64,000 bases of DNA from Trebonia sp963843745 (GTDB taxonomy: Bacteria > Actinomycetota > Actinomycetes > Streptosporangiales > Streptosporangiaceae): positions 62,001 through 126,000 of the forward strand of contig CAWJLP010000009.1 in NCBI GenBank assembly GCA_963843745.1, written 5' to 3'. Positions 32,721 through 41,959 of the stretch are shown in pieces; position 1 is the stretch's first letter, and every line of letters starts with the position of its first letter. A program made the translations under genes and the position numbers. The notes under the pieces are model-generated. The model was not told the origin of the DNA. It did not search any database and saw only the letters and a program-made list of their open reading frames with translations.

Positions 32721-32999
32721 TGTGGCGAGTTCTCCTCACGCCGGACGGGCCGTCCGCGCCAGCTTACGGGCATCGGCGCCGGGCGGAATCGATATACGTC
32801 AAGTGACCGATGTCTTCCAGGTGCAAGTTGCATGAGCATTTGTGATGCAAGCGGCAAAGGACTGCCATTGCGGTCCCCACCTGCCGAAACGGTAGTTCCA
32901 ACCGAAGAGACTCCCGCGTGGCCGGCCTGCGCCAGTCCGTACACCCTGCACGCACGCCGCTGGTCACGCGGGCCAGGTTTCCTCCGCAAGGAGCAGAGC

Positions 33000-33755
33000 G
33001 TGTTTGTTAAGGCCCTATCCGGTGCGGCATCGTTCGCGGCGTGCCTTCGGCTTTTCCGATGCTACCCACTCGCGGTCACGCCGCACCCCGCGAACGGCGG
33101 ATACCCGTCGATGGTCCTGATGAGCCGAGCGGCCGGCTCGGCCGGGTTCTACGTGCTCACCCAGGTCGACGACGACGCGTTCGTCATCAGGTCGTGGAAC
33201 GACTCCCAGGGCGCCAGCCAGGAGATCCGTCCTGGTGAACAGGTCTCCGGCGTCACCGGCCAGGTGATCAGCACCGGGATGCCGCTCCCGCACGACGGCG
33301 CGCTGCTCGGCTGGGTGACCGACTGCCAGGTCACCGTGATGCTCGCGGTGCACAGCCCGCACCCGGGGACCTGGGACACCCCGGTACCGTTCCCCGAGAT
33401 CCGGGTCATGCCGATGGCGGGCACCAGCGCCCTGCGGGACTGGCCGCCGTTCACGAGCAGCCCGCTCGAGGACGGGCGCCTGTGGGAGTACGTCGAGTGG
33501 GGACAGATCGTGGACATCGTTCCGCTCGTGACCCGGAGGACCGGGCTCGCGTTCTGGGTGCCGCTGCCGGGGACCCGCGGGGCCCGGGGCGAGGGGTTCG
33601 TCGTGATCGGCGACAACCTGCCGGGCGACGACTACTGGCTGCCGGCCGGCGTCTACATGGACCACTGGACGCTTCGCGAGGGCATTCAGGCGCCGCCGCC
33701 CGGGCGGTTGCTGTCGCTGCCGGGTGTCTTCGACCTGGCGTACCAGCTCCGCTAA
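33000..33755 (+). CDS. protein of unknown function, 251 aa
   Basis: GTG 33000 is preceded by AAGGAG with a 6-nt spacer, which decides the start; ATG 33111 is an alternative if the first 37 residues are not translated. The product contains a strand-rich domain with repeated aromatic/proline patterns (GFYVLTQVDDDAFVIRSW, VMLAVHSPHPGTWDTP, FWVPLPGTRGARGEGFVV). No catalytic motif or membrane helix after residue 30 is evident; residues 4-25 are weakly hydrophobic. Neighbouring genes give no functional hint. Confidence 0.6.
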   Translation: MFVKALSGAASFAACLRLFRCYPLAVTPHPANGGYPSMVLMSRAAGSAGFYVLTQVDDDAFVIRSWNDSQGASQEIRPGEQVSGVTGQVISTGMPLPHDGALLGWVTDCQVTVMLAVHSPHPGTWDTPVPFPEIRVMPMAGTSALRDWPPFTSSPLEDGRLWEYVEWGQIVDIVPLVTRRTGLAFWVPLPGTRGARGEGFVVIGDNLPGDDYWLPAGVYMDHWTLREGIQAPPPGRLLSLPGVFDLAYQLR

Positions 33756-33914
33756 AAGCCCTCCGCCTGCGCCGCGCAGGCCACGGCCGAGGCAAGCAGG
33801 GTCGGGTTCGGCGAGAAAAGTGGAACCCAGTGTGTTACGGACCTATGGTGACAATTCGGTCAAGAAATGGCACCCAGCTGAGCCGCCCCGGTTGGCGCGG
33901 AAAACAATCAGACT

Positions 33915-35564
33915 ATGGACGCCGATGCGGATCTCGTGGTTGCGGGCGCCGGGCACAACAGCCTGATCGCCGCCTGCTATCTGGCGAAGGCGGGGTACCG
34001 GTGCCTGGTGCTCGACGCGCGGCCGGTGCCGGGTGGCGGCTGCACCACGGAAGAGCTCCTGCTGCCCGGCTACGGCATCGACACGTGCGCGACCGGCCAC
34101 ACGCTGATCCGGGTCAACCCGCTGCTCACCGGCGACGAACTCGGGCTGATCGCGCACTACGGGCTGCGCTACATCGACCCGGACCCAGTCGCGCACGTGG
34201 CGTTCCCCGACGGCGAGCAGCTCACCATGTGGCTCGACAGGGACCGCACGGTGGCGGAGATCGCCCGCTTCGATAAGGCCGACGCCGCCGCGTACCAGCG
34301 GCTGCTCGACGAGTACGACGAGGTGAAGTCGGCGTTCAGCGGGTCGCAGTTCACCCCGGTGGGCTTCGGTCCTTCGCTCGACGCGCGGCTCGCCGAACTT
34401 CCGCGGGGAAGGCTGTGGCAGCGCCGCCGCCAGCTGTCCGCCTGGGACGTGATCAGGCACGAGTTCAGGGACCGGCGGGTCCAGGCGTTCCTGCTCTGGA
34501 TGGCCTTCCAGACCAACCAGGCCGTCGACGTGCCCGGCTCTGGCGTGCTCGCCTACTCGCTGATCTTCGGCCGTCAGCAGCGCAGCTGGTCGATCATTCC
34601 CGGCGGCTCTGGTCAGCTCGTCTCCGCGCTGACCAGGTACCTGGAAGACCACGGTGGCACGGTGCGCTGCGGGGAGCGCGTCACCCGGCTGCTGCTCGAC
34701 GGCGCCGGCGGCGCGTCCGGCGCGTCCGGCGCGGGCGGGGGCGGCGCGGGCGGCGGCCGCTGCGTCGGCGTGGAGACGGCCGACGGCCGGCAGTACCGGG
34801 CGGCCAAGGCGGTCCTGTCCACCATTCACGTCACCCAGCTACGGGACATGGCGCCGGCCGCGTCGTGGCCGGAGGAGTTTCACTACTCGGTCGACACCTA
34901 CGACGTCGGCATCCCCGGGTTCGGCGTCTACCTGGCGACCAGCGCGCCGCCGGTGTTCCTGAGCAACGACGGCGGCAGGCACACCGCCGTGTCGGCCGGG
35001 ACCGCCGGATGGCCTGAGGACATCATCCGGGCGGGCCACGACCTGCGGGCCGGCCGTTTCGTCACGGACGTGCCCTGGCTGCTGGTGGCGACGCCGACCC
35101 TCGCGGATCCGAGCCGGGCGCCCCAGGGGAAGCACACCGTCAAGCTGCTCAGCCAGCAGGTCTACGAACTGCCCGGATCGCCCGGCATGCCCGGCTGGGA
35201 CGCGGTCAAGCAGGAGCACGCGGCTCGCCAGCTCGACCACCTGCGGAAGTTCGCCCCGGAGTTCACCGACGACGTCATCGACGCCATGCTCGTCAAGTCG
35301 CCCGCGGACTACGAGCAGCTGAACCCGCACATGGTGCACGGCGCGTTCCATGGCGGCGACCGTGGTGTGGCGCAATCCGGGGCGCTGCGCCCGGCGCCAG
35401 GCTGGGCGTCACACCGGATGCCGATCCCGGGCCTGTACCAGACCGGCGCGACCACCCACCCCGGGGGCTCCATTACCGGCGCGCCGGGCCGGAACGCCGC
35501 CATCGTGCTGCTGCGCGACCTCGGCCACGACCCGGCCGAGGTGCTGAGCGCACGGCCGGGCTAA
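33915..35564 (+). CDS. FAD-dependent oxidoreductase, phytoene desaturase/PYROXD2-like
   Basis: 549 aa. The N-terminal dinucleotide loop VVAGAGHNSLIAACYLAKAG (7-26) is followed by PGGGCTTEELLLPGYGIDTCATGH, typical of the CrtI-like amine-oxidase family. A central helical domain is followed by FAD-contacting PGGSGQLVSALTRYLEDHGG; the C-terminal motif LYQTGATTHPGGSITGAPGRNAA completes the FAD site. A Gly/Ala/Ser low-complexity loop (about 261-280) is inserted. PYROXD2-like members have no established bacterial substrate; no carotenoid synthesis genes are adjacent. Confidence 0.86.
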   Translation: MDADADLVVAGAGHNSLIAACYLAKAGYRCLVLDARPVPGGGCTTEELLLPGYGIDTCATGHTLIRVNPLLTGDELGLIAHYGLRYIDPDPVAHVAFPDGEQLTMWLDRDRTVAEIARFDKADAAAYQRLLDEYDEVKSAFSGSQFTPVGFGPSLDARLAELPRGRLWQRRRQLSAWDVIRHEFRDRRVQAFLLWMAFQTNQAVDVPGSGVLAYSLIFGRQQRSWSIIPGGSGQLVSALTRYLEDHGGTVRCGERVTRLLLDGAGGASGASGAGGGGAGGGRCVGVETADGRQYRAAKAVLSTIHVTQLRDMAPAASWPEEFHYSVDTYDVGIPGFGVYLATSAPPVFLSNDGGRHTAVSAGTAGWPEDIIRAGHDLRAGRFVTDVPWLLVATPTLADPSRAPQGKHTVKLLSQQVYELPGSPGMPGWDAVKQEHAARQLDHLRKFAPEFTDDVIDAMLVKSPADYEQLNPHMVHGAFHGGDRGVAQSGALRPAPGWASHRMPIPGLYQTGATTHPGGSITGAPGRNAAIVLLRDLGHDPAEVLSARPG

Positions 35565-35574
35565 CCCCCGAGGG

Positions 35575-36033
35575 TCACCCGGCGAGGTTCGCGGCGACCG
35601 TCGCGCCCAGCTCGTAACACCGCCGTTCCACGTCCTTGCCCACCGGCCCGATCGCCACCACCGGCTTGACCACTTCCGCCCAGCCGAGCCCGGACGCGAT
35701 GGATGTCACCGCGCGCACCGCGCCCGTGGTGTCGTTGGCCCCGTGCACGTAGAGCCCGTAGGGCGCCCCGGCCTTGGCGTCGAGGCACGGGTAGTAGACC
35801 TGGTCGAAGAAGTGCTTGAGCGCGCCGGACATGTAGCCGATGTTCGCCGGCGTGCCGAGCACGAACGCGTCCGCGGCGAGCACGTCAACAGCGGTCGCGG
35901 CCAGGGCCGGGGAGACCACGACGTCGATCCCCGCTGCGGCGAGTTCCGGGTCACGCGCGCCCGCCACGGCCGATTCGAGCATCGCCCGCAGCGCGGGCGA
36001 GGACGTGTGGTGGACAACGAGCAGCCGCGGCAC
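35575..36033 (-). CDS. flavodoxin-fold NAD(P)H/FMN reductase-like protein
   Basis: 152 aa from GTG 36033, with GGAGG 7 nt upstream. Flavodoxin-like pattern: LLVVHHTSSPALRAMLESAV phosphate loop, FVLGTPANIGYMSGALKHFFDQVYYP (FMN loop), YGLYVHGANDTTGAV. It probably provides reduced flavin or acts as a quinone reductase. It starts within the 3' region of the upstream LLM gene, in another frame, implying coupled expression; flavin reductase plus LLM enzyme is a common functional pair. Confidence 0.83.
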   Translation of the reverse strand: MPRLLVVHHTSSPALRAMLESAVAGARDPELAAAGIDVVVSPALAATAVDVLAADAFVLGTPANIGYMSGALKHFFDQVYYPCLDAKAGAPYGLYVHGANDTTGAVRAVTSIASGLGWAEVVKPVVAIGPVGKDVERRCYELGATVAANLAG

Positions 36034-37070
36034 CCGCGCACCTCCGGTAACCAGGACCGCGGCTGCCAGCCGAGGGCGGGCCCCAGCTTTTCCGCGATGT
36101 CGGTGAGGATCTGCGCGTAATCGTCCCACTCGAAGGTAAACGGCAGCGCGAACGCCACCTCGGTCACCTCGCGGAACGCGGCGTGCGCGTACAGGGAGTC
36201 CGCTATCTCGCCCGACGAGCCGATCAGGTCCCGCGCGAACATCATCCGCTCCGGCCCGAGGGGCGCGGCCGTGCGCGGTGTCCGCGCCGCGACGTACGCC
36301 GCGTACCTGGCGCGCTGCGCCGCCGTCGCGCTGTCGGTCGGGATCACGACGAGCCCCTGCGACACCCGCGCCGCCTGCCCGGCCGGATGCGCTTCCCGGA
36401 ACGCCCGGATATGCGACAGCTGCACCGCGGCGAAGTCCTCGGACTCCTCGGCCCGGACCACGCTCGACGTGAGGAAGTTCATCGCGTGCTCCCCGGCCCA
36501 CCGCGCCGACGCGAGCGAAGCGCCGCCGTACCACATCCGGGACCGCAGTCCCGGTGAGTACGGTTCCACCCGGTCGGAGAACTGCTCGAACCCCTCGGTC
36601 CCGCGGAACGCCACGGCCGGTTCCCCGGCGACGAACCGCAGCAGCCGCGCCACGCGCTCGTAGGAGAAGTCCTCGGCATCGCCGGAGCCGGGGTACAGCG
36701 CGCCGCGCACGTCGCCGGCGTGCCGCGGCGCCCCGGTGCTCACCCCGGGGTTGAGCCGCCCGCCGGACAGCACGTCCACGGTGGCCAGGTCCTCCGCGAG
36801 CCGCAGCGGGTTCTCCCAGCCGAGCGGGATCACCGCGGTGCCGAGCTCGATCCGCGACGTGCGCTGCGCCGCGGCCGCGAGCACGGCGACCGGAGAGGAG
36901 ATGCCGAACTGCAGATGCCGGTGCCGCACCCACGCGCTGTCAAAACCGAGTCGCTCCCCGAGCGAGATCATCTCGAGCGTGACCTCGTGTCCCGGGCCAG
37001 GATTATGGCCGTCGAACAGGCCGATGGTCAGGAAGCCGAGTTTCTGCAGTGCGTCACCCGGCTCTGGCAT
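35706..37070 (-). CDS. LLM-class oxidoreductase with a frame running into the next gene
   Basis: From ATG 37070 the first 340 codons encode a complete luciferase-like monooxygenase: LGFLTIGLFDGHNP, ISLGERLGFDSAWVRHRHLQ, SSPVAVLAAAAQRT, LAEDLATVDVLSGGRL, MWYGGASLASARWAG and a C-terminal AEKLGPALGW. At codon 341 (36050-36048) a TTA stands where a stop would be expected, and the frame then continues about 113 codons (Arg/Ser/Thr-rich, unlike a folded protein) across the flavodoxin-like gene to 35706. FMN or F420 dependence cannot be settled. Confidence 0.82.
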   Translation of the reverse strand: MPEPGDALQKLGFLTIGLFDGHNPGPGHEVTLEMISLGERLGFDSAWVRHRHLQFGISSPVAVLAAAAQRTSRIELGTAVIPLGWENPLRLAEDLATVDVLSGGRLNPGVSTGAPRHAGDVRGALYPGSGDAEDFSYERVARLLRFVAGEPAVAFRGTEGFEQFSDRVEPYSPGLRSRMWYGGASLASARWAGEHAMNFLTSSVVRAEESEDFAAVQLSHIRAFREAHPAGQAARVSQGLVVIPTDSATAAQRARYAAYVAARTPRTAAPLGPERMMFARDLIGSSGEIADSLYAHAAFREVTEVAFALPFTFEWDDYAQILTDIAEKLGPALGWQPRSWLPEVRGCRGCSLSTTRPRPRCGRCSNRPWRARVTRNSPQRGSTSWSPRPWPRPLLTCSPRTRSCSARRRTSATCPARSSTSSTRSTTRASTPRPGRPTGSTCTGPTTPRARCAR

Positions 37071-37181
37071 GCGTGCCCTTCTTTCTTCTATTCGGAACGT
37101 ACGGAGCCGTCTCCCGGCCAGCCACCATTCTCCACGGACTTTGATTGCGCAAAGGTTCAAGTCCTCTGTCATACTGCGGCA

Positions 37182-37889
37182 ATGACCCGGTTCTTTCATG
37201 GCGCCGCCACCTCCACCGGCCGCGTCCGCCGGGTCAACGAAGATAGCTATCTCGTCCTGCCGCCGATCTTCGCGGTGGCCGACGGGATGGGCGGTCATGA
37301 CGCCGGCGAGGTGGCGAGCGCGGTCGCGATCGACGTGCTGGCGCGGTACGCGCGCGGCGGCGCGCTGTCGGTGGACGTGGTGCTCGCGGCGCTCGACGAG
37401 GCCAACCGCGCGGTCATCGGGCGCGACGAGGCGCACCGGATGGGCACGACCGTGACGGGCCTGGCGTCCCTGGTCACGCCGGCCGGCTCCCAGGTGATGG
37501 TGTTCAACGTCGGCGACTCGCGCGTCTACCGGCTGGCGGGCGACCAGTTCGGCCAGCTCACCGTGGACCATTCAGAGGTGCAGGAACTGGTCCTGTCGGG
37601 CGCGATCACGCCGGAGCAGGCGCGCATCCACCCGCGGCGCAACATCGTCACCCGCGCCCTGGGCAGCGATTTCGTGGTGCGGCCGGACCACTGGCTGCTG
37701 CCGCCCCTCGCCGGCGATCGCTACCTGGTGTGCTCCGACGGCCTGACCGGCGAGCTGACGGACGAGGAGATCCTGCCGCTGCTGAGCGCCGGCAATCAGC
37801 AGGAGGCGGCCGCGGCCCTGGTGGCCGCGGCCGATGAAGCGGGCGGACACGACAACACGACCGTGATCGTCGTCGACGTTATCGGCTGA
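37182..37889 (+). CDS. PP2C-family serine/threonine protein phosphatase
   Basis: 235 aa from ATG 37182. Metal-dependent phosphatase motifs: RVNEDSY (Glu20, Asp21), ADGMGGHDAGE (Asp34, Gly35), GDSRVYRLAGDQFGQLTVDHS, LVCSDGLTGELTDEE and GHDNTTVIVV. The protein consists of the catalytic domain only and is cytoplasmic, similar to PstP without its membrane anchor; it would reverse Hanks-type kinase phosphorylation. No kinase gene is nearby. It is divergent from the LLM gene. Confidence 0.92.
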   Translation: MTRFFHGAATSTGRVRRVNEDSYLVLPPIFAVADGMGGHDAGEVASAVAIDVLARYARGGALSVDVVLAALDEANRAVIGRDEAHRMGTTVTGLASLVTPAGSQVMVFNVGDSRVYRLAGDQFGQLTVDHSEVQELVLSGAITPEQARIHPRRNIVTRALGSDFVVRPDHWLLPPLAGDRYLVCSDGLTGELTDEEILPLLSAGNQQEAAAALVAAADEAGGHDNTTVIVVDVIG

Positions 37890-37898
37890 CGCCGGCGC

Positions 37899-37926
37899 CG
37901 CGGGCGCCGCCGCCGCGGCGCCCGCG
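37899..37926. terminator. bidirectional hairpin between convergent genes
   Basis: CGCGGGCGCCGC (37899-37910) pairs perfectly with 37915-37926 over a 4-nt loop, between the PP2C stop and the MMPL stop. No U-run on either side, so termination may depend on the GC stem or Rho. Confidence 0.55.
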
Positions 37927-37934
37927 TCCCGCGG

Positions 37935-40046
37935 CTACGAGACGCCGGCCGGCTCTCCGGTCAGGGGTTCCTCCTCCGGCGCCGGCTGGCGGGCCAGGCG
38001 GCTGGGCCACCAGACCCACCGGCCCAGGTCCAGGTTCAGCGCCGTCACGAGCACCGAGCGGACCACGATCGTGTCGAGCAGCACCCCGAACGCCACCGCG
38101 AAGCCCAGCTCGGTCAGGAACGTGACCGGCAGCGTGCCGAGCACCGCGAACGTGCCTGCCAGCACGCAGCCCGCCGAGGTGATCACGCCGCCGGTCGCTG
38201 CCAGGCCAGTCAGCGCGCCGGTGCGGGGCCCGTGCCGCTGCGCTTCTTCGCGCACCCGCGTCATCAGGAAGATGTTGTAGTCGATGCCGAGCGCGACCAG
38301 GAAGACGAACACGAACAGCGGGAACGACGTGTCGGCGCCGCCGAAGTTGAACACGTGATCGAAGAAGAGCGCGCTGACCCCGAGCGCCGAGGCGAACGAG
38401 AGCACCACGGTCGCGATGAGCATGACCGGTGCGACGAGCGCCCGCAGCAGCAGCATGAGGATCACGAACACGACGGCGAGGATGACCGGGATGATCAGGT
38501 TGCGGTCGTGCGCGGCCGCGCGCTGGACGTCCAGGTTGACCGCCGTGTTGCCGCCGACGATCGCGTCGGCGCCCGGGACGGCGTGCACCGCCTCGCGCGC
38601 CCTGTCGATGGTCGCGTACGCGGCCTGGCTGTCCGGCGCGGAGGTGAGCGTGGCCTCCAGGTAGGCGTGCCCGGCCAGCGTCACCGGCTGCGTCACGCCA
38701 GTCAGGCCGCTCACCGAGCGGAGCGCGGTGGCCAGCTGCGGACCGGTACCCGGGTTGCCGAACACCTGGACCGGCTCACCCGCTCCGCCGGGGAAGTGCG
38801 CGTTGAGCACCGTCTGGCCGGTCACCGAGTCCGGGTGGCCGCGGAACGACTGGGCGTTGGTCAGCCCGCTGGCGTGCAACCCGGCCAGCCCGACGGCCAT
38901 CGCGCCGAGCACTACGACGGTGCCGATCCACACGGCCCGCGGCCGCACCGCGATGCGGCGCCCGACGCGCGCCCAGAAGCCCCTGGTCGTGGGCTCCGCC
39001 GAGCCGTATGCCGGCTTGACCGGCCAGAACACCCAGCGCCCGGTGATCACGAGCAGCGCGGGCAGCAGGGTGATCATCGCCAGCAGCGCGACCGCAACCC
39101 CGATCGCGAGCACCGGTCCCATGCTCTTGGTCGAGTTCAGCTCGGCGAGGGACAGGGTGAGCAGGCTGAGGATCACCGTGCCCCCGCTGGCCACCACGGC
39201 GGGCCCGGCCCGGCGCAGCGCGACCGCCATCGCCGCGTGCCGGTCCTCGTGCCGCCGCAACTCCTCGCGGTACCTGGCGGTGATCAGCAGCGCGTAGTCG
39301 GTGCCCGCGCCGAACACGAGCACGTCGAGAATGCCCGCGCTCTGCGCGTTGACGGTGAGCCCGGCGTGCGCGGCCAGCAGGTAGATGACCGCCTCCGCGG
39401 TGATCAGGGCCACTCCCGCGGAGATGACAGGCAGCAGCCACAGGACCGGGCTTCGGTAGGTGAGCAGCAGTATGAGGATGACGACCGCCAGCGCGGAGAA
39501 CAGCAGCGTGCCGTCGATGCCCTTGAAGGCGTTGCTCGAGTCGGCCGCGGTACCGAGCGGTCCCGCGATATGCACGGTCAGGCCGTCGGCGCCGGACTCG
39601 GCGATGGCGCGAAGTGAGTTAGCGGCGGGCGCCGCCGCGTTCCAGCCGGACGCGCCCAGGTTGACGGGCACGATGGTCTCGATCGCCTTGCCGTCAGTGG
39701 AGGTGAACGGCCCGGCTATCTGGCCGTGCACGACGCCGGCCACCCCGCCGAAGCGCGCCGCGTCGGCGGCCGCCTTCGCCTTGTCAGCGGCGGTGACACC
39801 GGACGGGCGGTCGTACACCACTACGGCCGGGTACACGTTGGGCGAGACGACCTGCGACCGCAGGTTCAGCACCTGCGTGGACTCGGCCTTCGCCGGCAGC
39901 CAGGCCGAGGCGTCGTTCTTCTCCGCGCCCATCAGCTTCCCCGACAGCGGCCCGGCGACCGCCACGATGATCAGCCAGCCCACCAGCACTAGCCATTTGG
40001 CCCGCCGGCCCGCCGACACGGTCGCCATCCCCCGAAGAAAACTCAC
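37935..40046 (-). CDS. MMPL/RND-family transporter
   Basis: 703 aa from GTG 40046, with GGGAGG 8 nt upstream. The layout is typical: one N-terminal helix (KWLVLVGWLIIVAVAGPL), a large extracytoplasmic domain, five helices containing FGAGTDYALLITARYREE, a second half with another outer domain and five helices containing VALGIDYNIFLMTRVREEAQRHG. The two (G)xDYxxF/L motifs hold the proton-relay Asp-Tyr pairs of MmpL proteins. Such transporters export lipids, siderophores or drugs using proton motive force. There are no associated MmpS or regulator genes. Confidence 0.9.
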   Translation of the reverse strand: MSFLRGMATVSAGRRAKWLVLVGWLIIVAVAGPLSGKLMGAEKNDASAWLPAKAESTQVLNLRSQVVSPNVYPAVVVYDRPSGVTAADKAKAAADAARFGGVAGVVHGQIAGPFTSTDGKAIETIVPVNLGASGWNAAAPAANSLRAIAESGADGLTVHIAGPLGTAADSSNAFKGIDGTLLFSALAVVILILLLTYRSPVLWLLPVISAGVALITAEAVIYLLAAHAGLTVNAQSAGILDVLVFGAGTDYALLITARYREELRRHEDRHAAMAVALRRAGPAVVASGGTVILSLLTLSLAELNSTKSMGPVLAIGVAVALLAMITLLPALLVITGRWVFWPVKPAYGSAEPTTRGFWARVGRRIAVRPRAVWIGTVVVLGAMAVGLAGLHASGLTNAQSFRGHPDSVTGQTVLNAHFPGGAGEPVQVFGNPGTGPQLATALRSVSGLTGVTQPVTLAGHAYLEATLTSAPDSQAAYATIDRAREAVHAVPGADAIVGGNTAVNLDVQRAAAHDRNLIIPVILAVVFVILMLLLRALVAPVMLIATVVLSFASALGVSALFFDHVFNFGGADTSFPLFVFVFLVALGIDYNIFLMTRVREEAQRHGPRTGALTGLAATGGVITSAGCVLAGTFAVLGTLPVTFLTELGFAVAFGVLLDTIVVRSVLVTALNLDLGRWVWWPSRLARQPAPEEEPLTGEPAGVS

Positions 40047-40301
40047 TTCCGGTCCTCCCAGTCCCGATTCCGTCCTGCCATCAGTAGGACGCCGCCGCGC
40101 ACCGGGGATCATCGGAATTAAGCCGGCAAATATTCTCTCGGCGGTCACGACCCCTGGGCTCCGCGATCTGCGGCAAGACCAACGTGCCTCGCGAAGCGAC
40201 CCGTCCGTCTATAGTCCGTCGCCGCACGCACCCGGCACAAGTGAATTTTCCGCCAAAGGAATTTAGTGCGCATAAAACAAGTAACCAGCTGGCCGCCTGC
40301 C

Positions 40302-40355
40302 CGGATGAATGTGACATTCAGCCGCCTATAACCGGCTCGATGTCACATTCATCCG
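40302..40355. repeat. 16-bp inverted repeat in the hpd-MMPL gap
   Basis: CGGATGAATGTGACAT (40302-40317) and its exact complement (40340-40355) flank a 22-nt loop; CCGCCTGCC occurs on both outer sides (40293 and 40353). It lies 50-100 bp past the hpd stop in the 358-bp gap 40047-40404, so it may terminate hpd mRNA or regulate the MMPL gene. No other gene is seen in the gap. Confidence 0.65.
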
Positions 40356-40404
40356 CCTGCCGGGGCGCGGTCGGCGCGCACGCGCGTGGTTCAGAACGCG
40401 CGGT

Positions 40405-41610
40405 TCAGAAGTTGCCGCGGCGCTCCTGCTCGCGCTCGATGGCCTCGAACAGGGCCTTGAAGTTGCCCTTGCCGAACCCGAGTGAGCCGTGCCGCTCGAT
40501 GAGCTCGAAGAAGACCGTCGGCCGGTCGCCGACCGGCCTGGTGAAGATCTGCAGCAAGTAGCCGTCCTCGTCCCTGTCTACCAGGATGCCGCGCCGCTGC
40601 AGCTCCTCGATGGACACGCGCACCTTGCCGATGCGGGCCCGCAGCTCAGGCGCCTCGTAGTAGGACGCGGGGGTGGGCAGGAACTCCACGCCGCGCGAGG
40701 AGAGCTCGTCGACGGTGCGCACGATGTCGTTGGTCGCCAGCGCCACGTGCTGCGGGCCCGGGCCGCCGTAGAACTCCAGGTACTCGTCGATCTGCGACTT
40801 CTTCTTGCCGACGGCGGGCTCGTTGAGCGGGAACTTCACCCGGTGGTTGCCGTTGGCGACCACCTTGCTCATCAGCGCCGAGTAGTCGGTGGCGATATCG
40901 TCCCCGATGAACTCGGCCATGTTCGTGAAGCCCATGACCCGGTTGTAGAACGCGACCCACTCGTCCATCCGGCCGAGCTCGACGTTGCCGACCACGTGGT
41001 CGATCGCCTGGAAGACCCGCTTGGGGGCGCCGGCGGCCCTGGTGAGCGTCGAGCTCCTGGCCACGTATCCCGGCAGGTAGGGCCCCTCGTAGCCGGACCG
41101 GTCGACAAGGGTGTGCCGCAGGTCGCCATAGGCCGCGATCGCGGCGACCCGTACGGTGCCATGCTCGTCGGACAGGTCGTGCGGCTCTTCGAGCACGGTC
41201 GCGCCGGCGGCGCGCGCGTGGGCGACGCACTTGTCGACGTCGGGCACCTGCAGGGCGATGTCGGAGATCCCGTCCCCGTGCCTGCCGTGCACGGCGATCA
41301 GGGGGCTGTCCGGCCGCACCGCGCCGTTGAGCACGAACCGCACCGCGCCGCTGCGCAGCACGTAGGAGACGTGGTCCCGCAGCCCGGTCTCCGGCCCGGC
41401 GTAGGCGACCAGCTCCATCCCGTACACCGCCTGGAAGAACAGCGCCGCCTGCGTCGCGTTGCCCACCGTCCATACCAGCGCGTCCCAGCCGCTGATCGGG
41501 AACGGGTCGCGAGAGACGTCGTGCTCGACCAGCCCGATCAGCTGCCGCAGCTGCGCCTCGTCCAGTTCCGCCGCGCGCTCCTGATCGGTAAGCGCCTGGT
41601 CGATCGTCAT
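40405..41610 (-). CDS. hpd: 4-hydroxyphenylpyruvate dioxygenase
   Basis: 401 aa from ATG 41610 (GGGAGG 5 nt upstream; an in-frame GTG lies at 41628). Two VOC modules; iron ligands are His205 (AIDHVVGN), His288 (GPQHVALATND) and Glu369 (TVFFELIERHG). The C-terminal gate helix FGKGNFKALFEAIEREQ is intact. It converts 4-hydroxyphenylpyruvate to homogentisate in tyrosine breakdown and ochronotic pigment formation. The usual downstream hmgA/fahA genes are not in the window. Length and motifs are normal. Confidence 0.95.
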   Translation of the reverse strand: MTIDQALTDQERAAELDEAQLRQLIGLVEHDVSRDPFPISGWDALVWTVGNATQAALFFQAVYGMELVAYAGPETGLRDHVSYVLRSGAVRFVLNGAVRPDSPLIAVHGRHGDGISDIALQVPDVDKCVAHARAAGATVLEEPHDLSDEHGTVRVAAIAAYGDLRHTLVDRSGYEGPYLPGYVARSSTLTRAAGAPKRVFQAIDHVVGNVELGRMDEWVAFYNRVMGFTNMAEFIGDDIATDYSALMSKVVANGNHRVKFPLNEPAVGKKKSQIDEYLEFYGGPGPQHVALATNDIVRTVDELSSRGVEFLPTPASYYEAPELRARIGKVRVSIEELQRRGILVDRDEDGYLLQIFTRPVGDRPTVFFELIERHGSLGFGKGNFKALFEAIEREQERRGNF

Positions 41611-41760
41611 GCCTGCCTCCCGTGCCACGCTCGGACCTGACCCGTATTCAAGCCCAGTCCCGGCAGGTGATCAATAAGCGCATTGAAACCTAGGCCAACT
41701 GCTCATATCAGAGACTAAACCCCCCACTGACCTATGCATTTTGCTCAGTCGTCACGGGAT

Positions 41761-41855
41761 GAGGATCAAAACGCCCGCTGAGCGATCGCGTCCCCGTAGC
41801 CGGGTCGCCAGGCCGTGCATCCAGCGGCTGGCGCACCCCGGCTCCGGAGGCCGGC
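41761..41855 (+). pseudogene. decayed duplicate of a peptidase 3' end plus a tRNA-Arg anticodon arm
   Basis: Bases 41778-41820 align without gaps to 42727-42769 (the stop codon and 3' flank of the downstream peptidase gene) with 31 of 43 identities, and CCCGGCTCCGGAGGCCGG (41837-41854) is identical to 42805-42822, the anticodon arm of tRNA-Arg. Order and orientation are the same, so this is a degraded copy of the junction about 950-970 bp upstream. The rest of the 349-bp gap 41611-41959 is AT-richer and lacks a gene. Confidence 0.55.
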
Positions 41856-41959
41856 GCGGATAGGTAATTATGGCCGCGCAGATAGTTAAGAACTTACTAA
41901 GAGTACCTGTAAATTTTGTCCTCATACGGCCGCACGTGCCCGACGGGGGGAACAGCATC

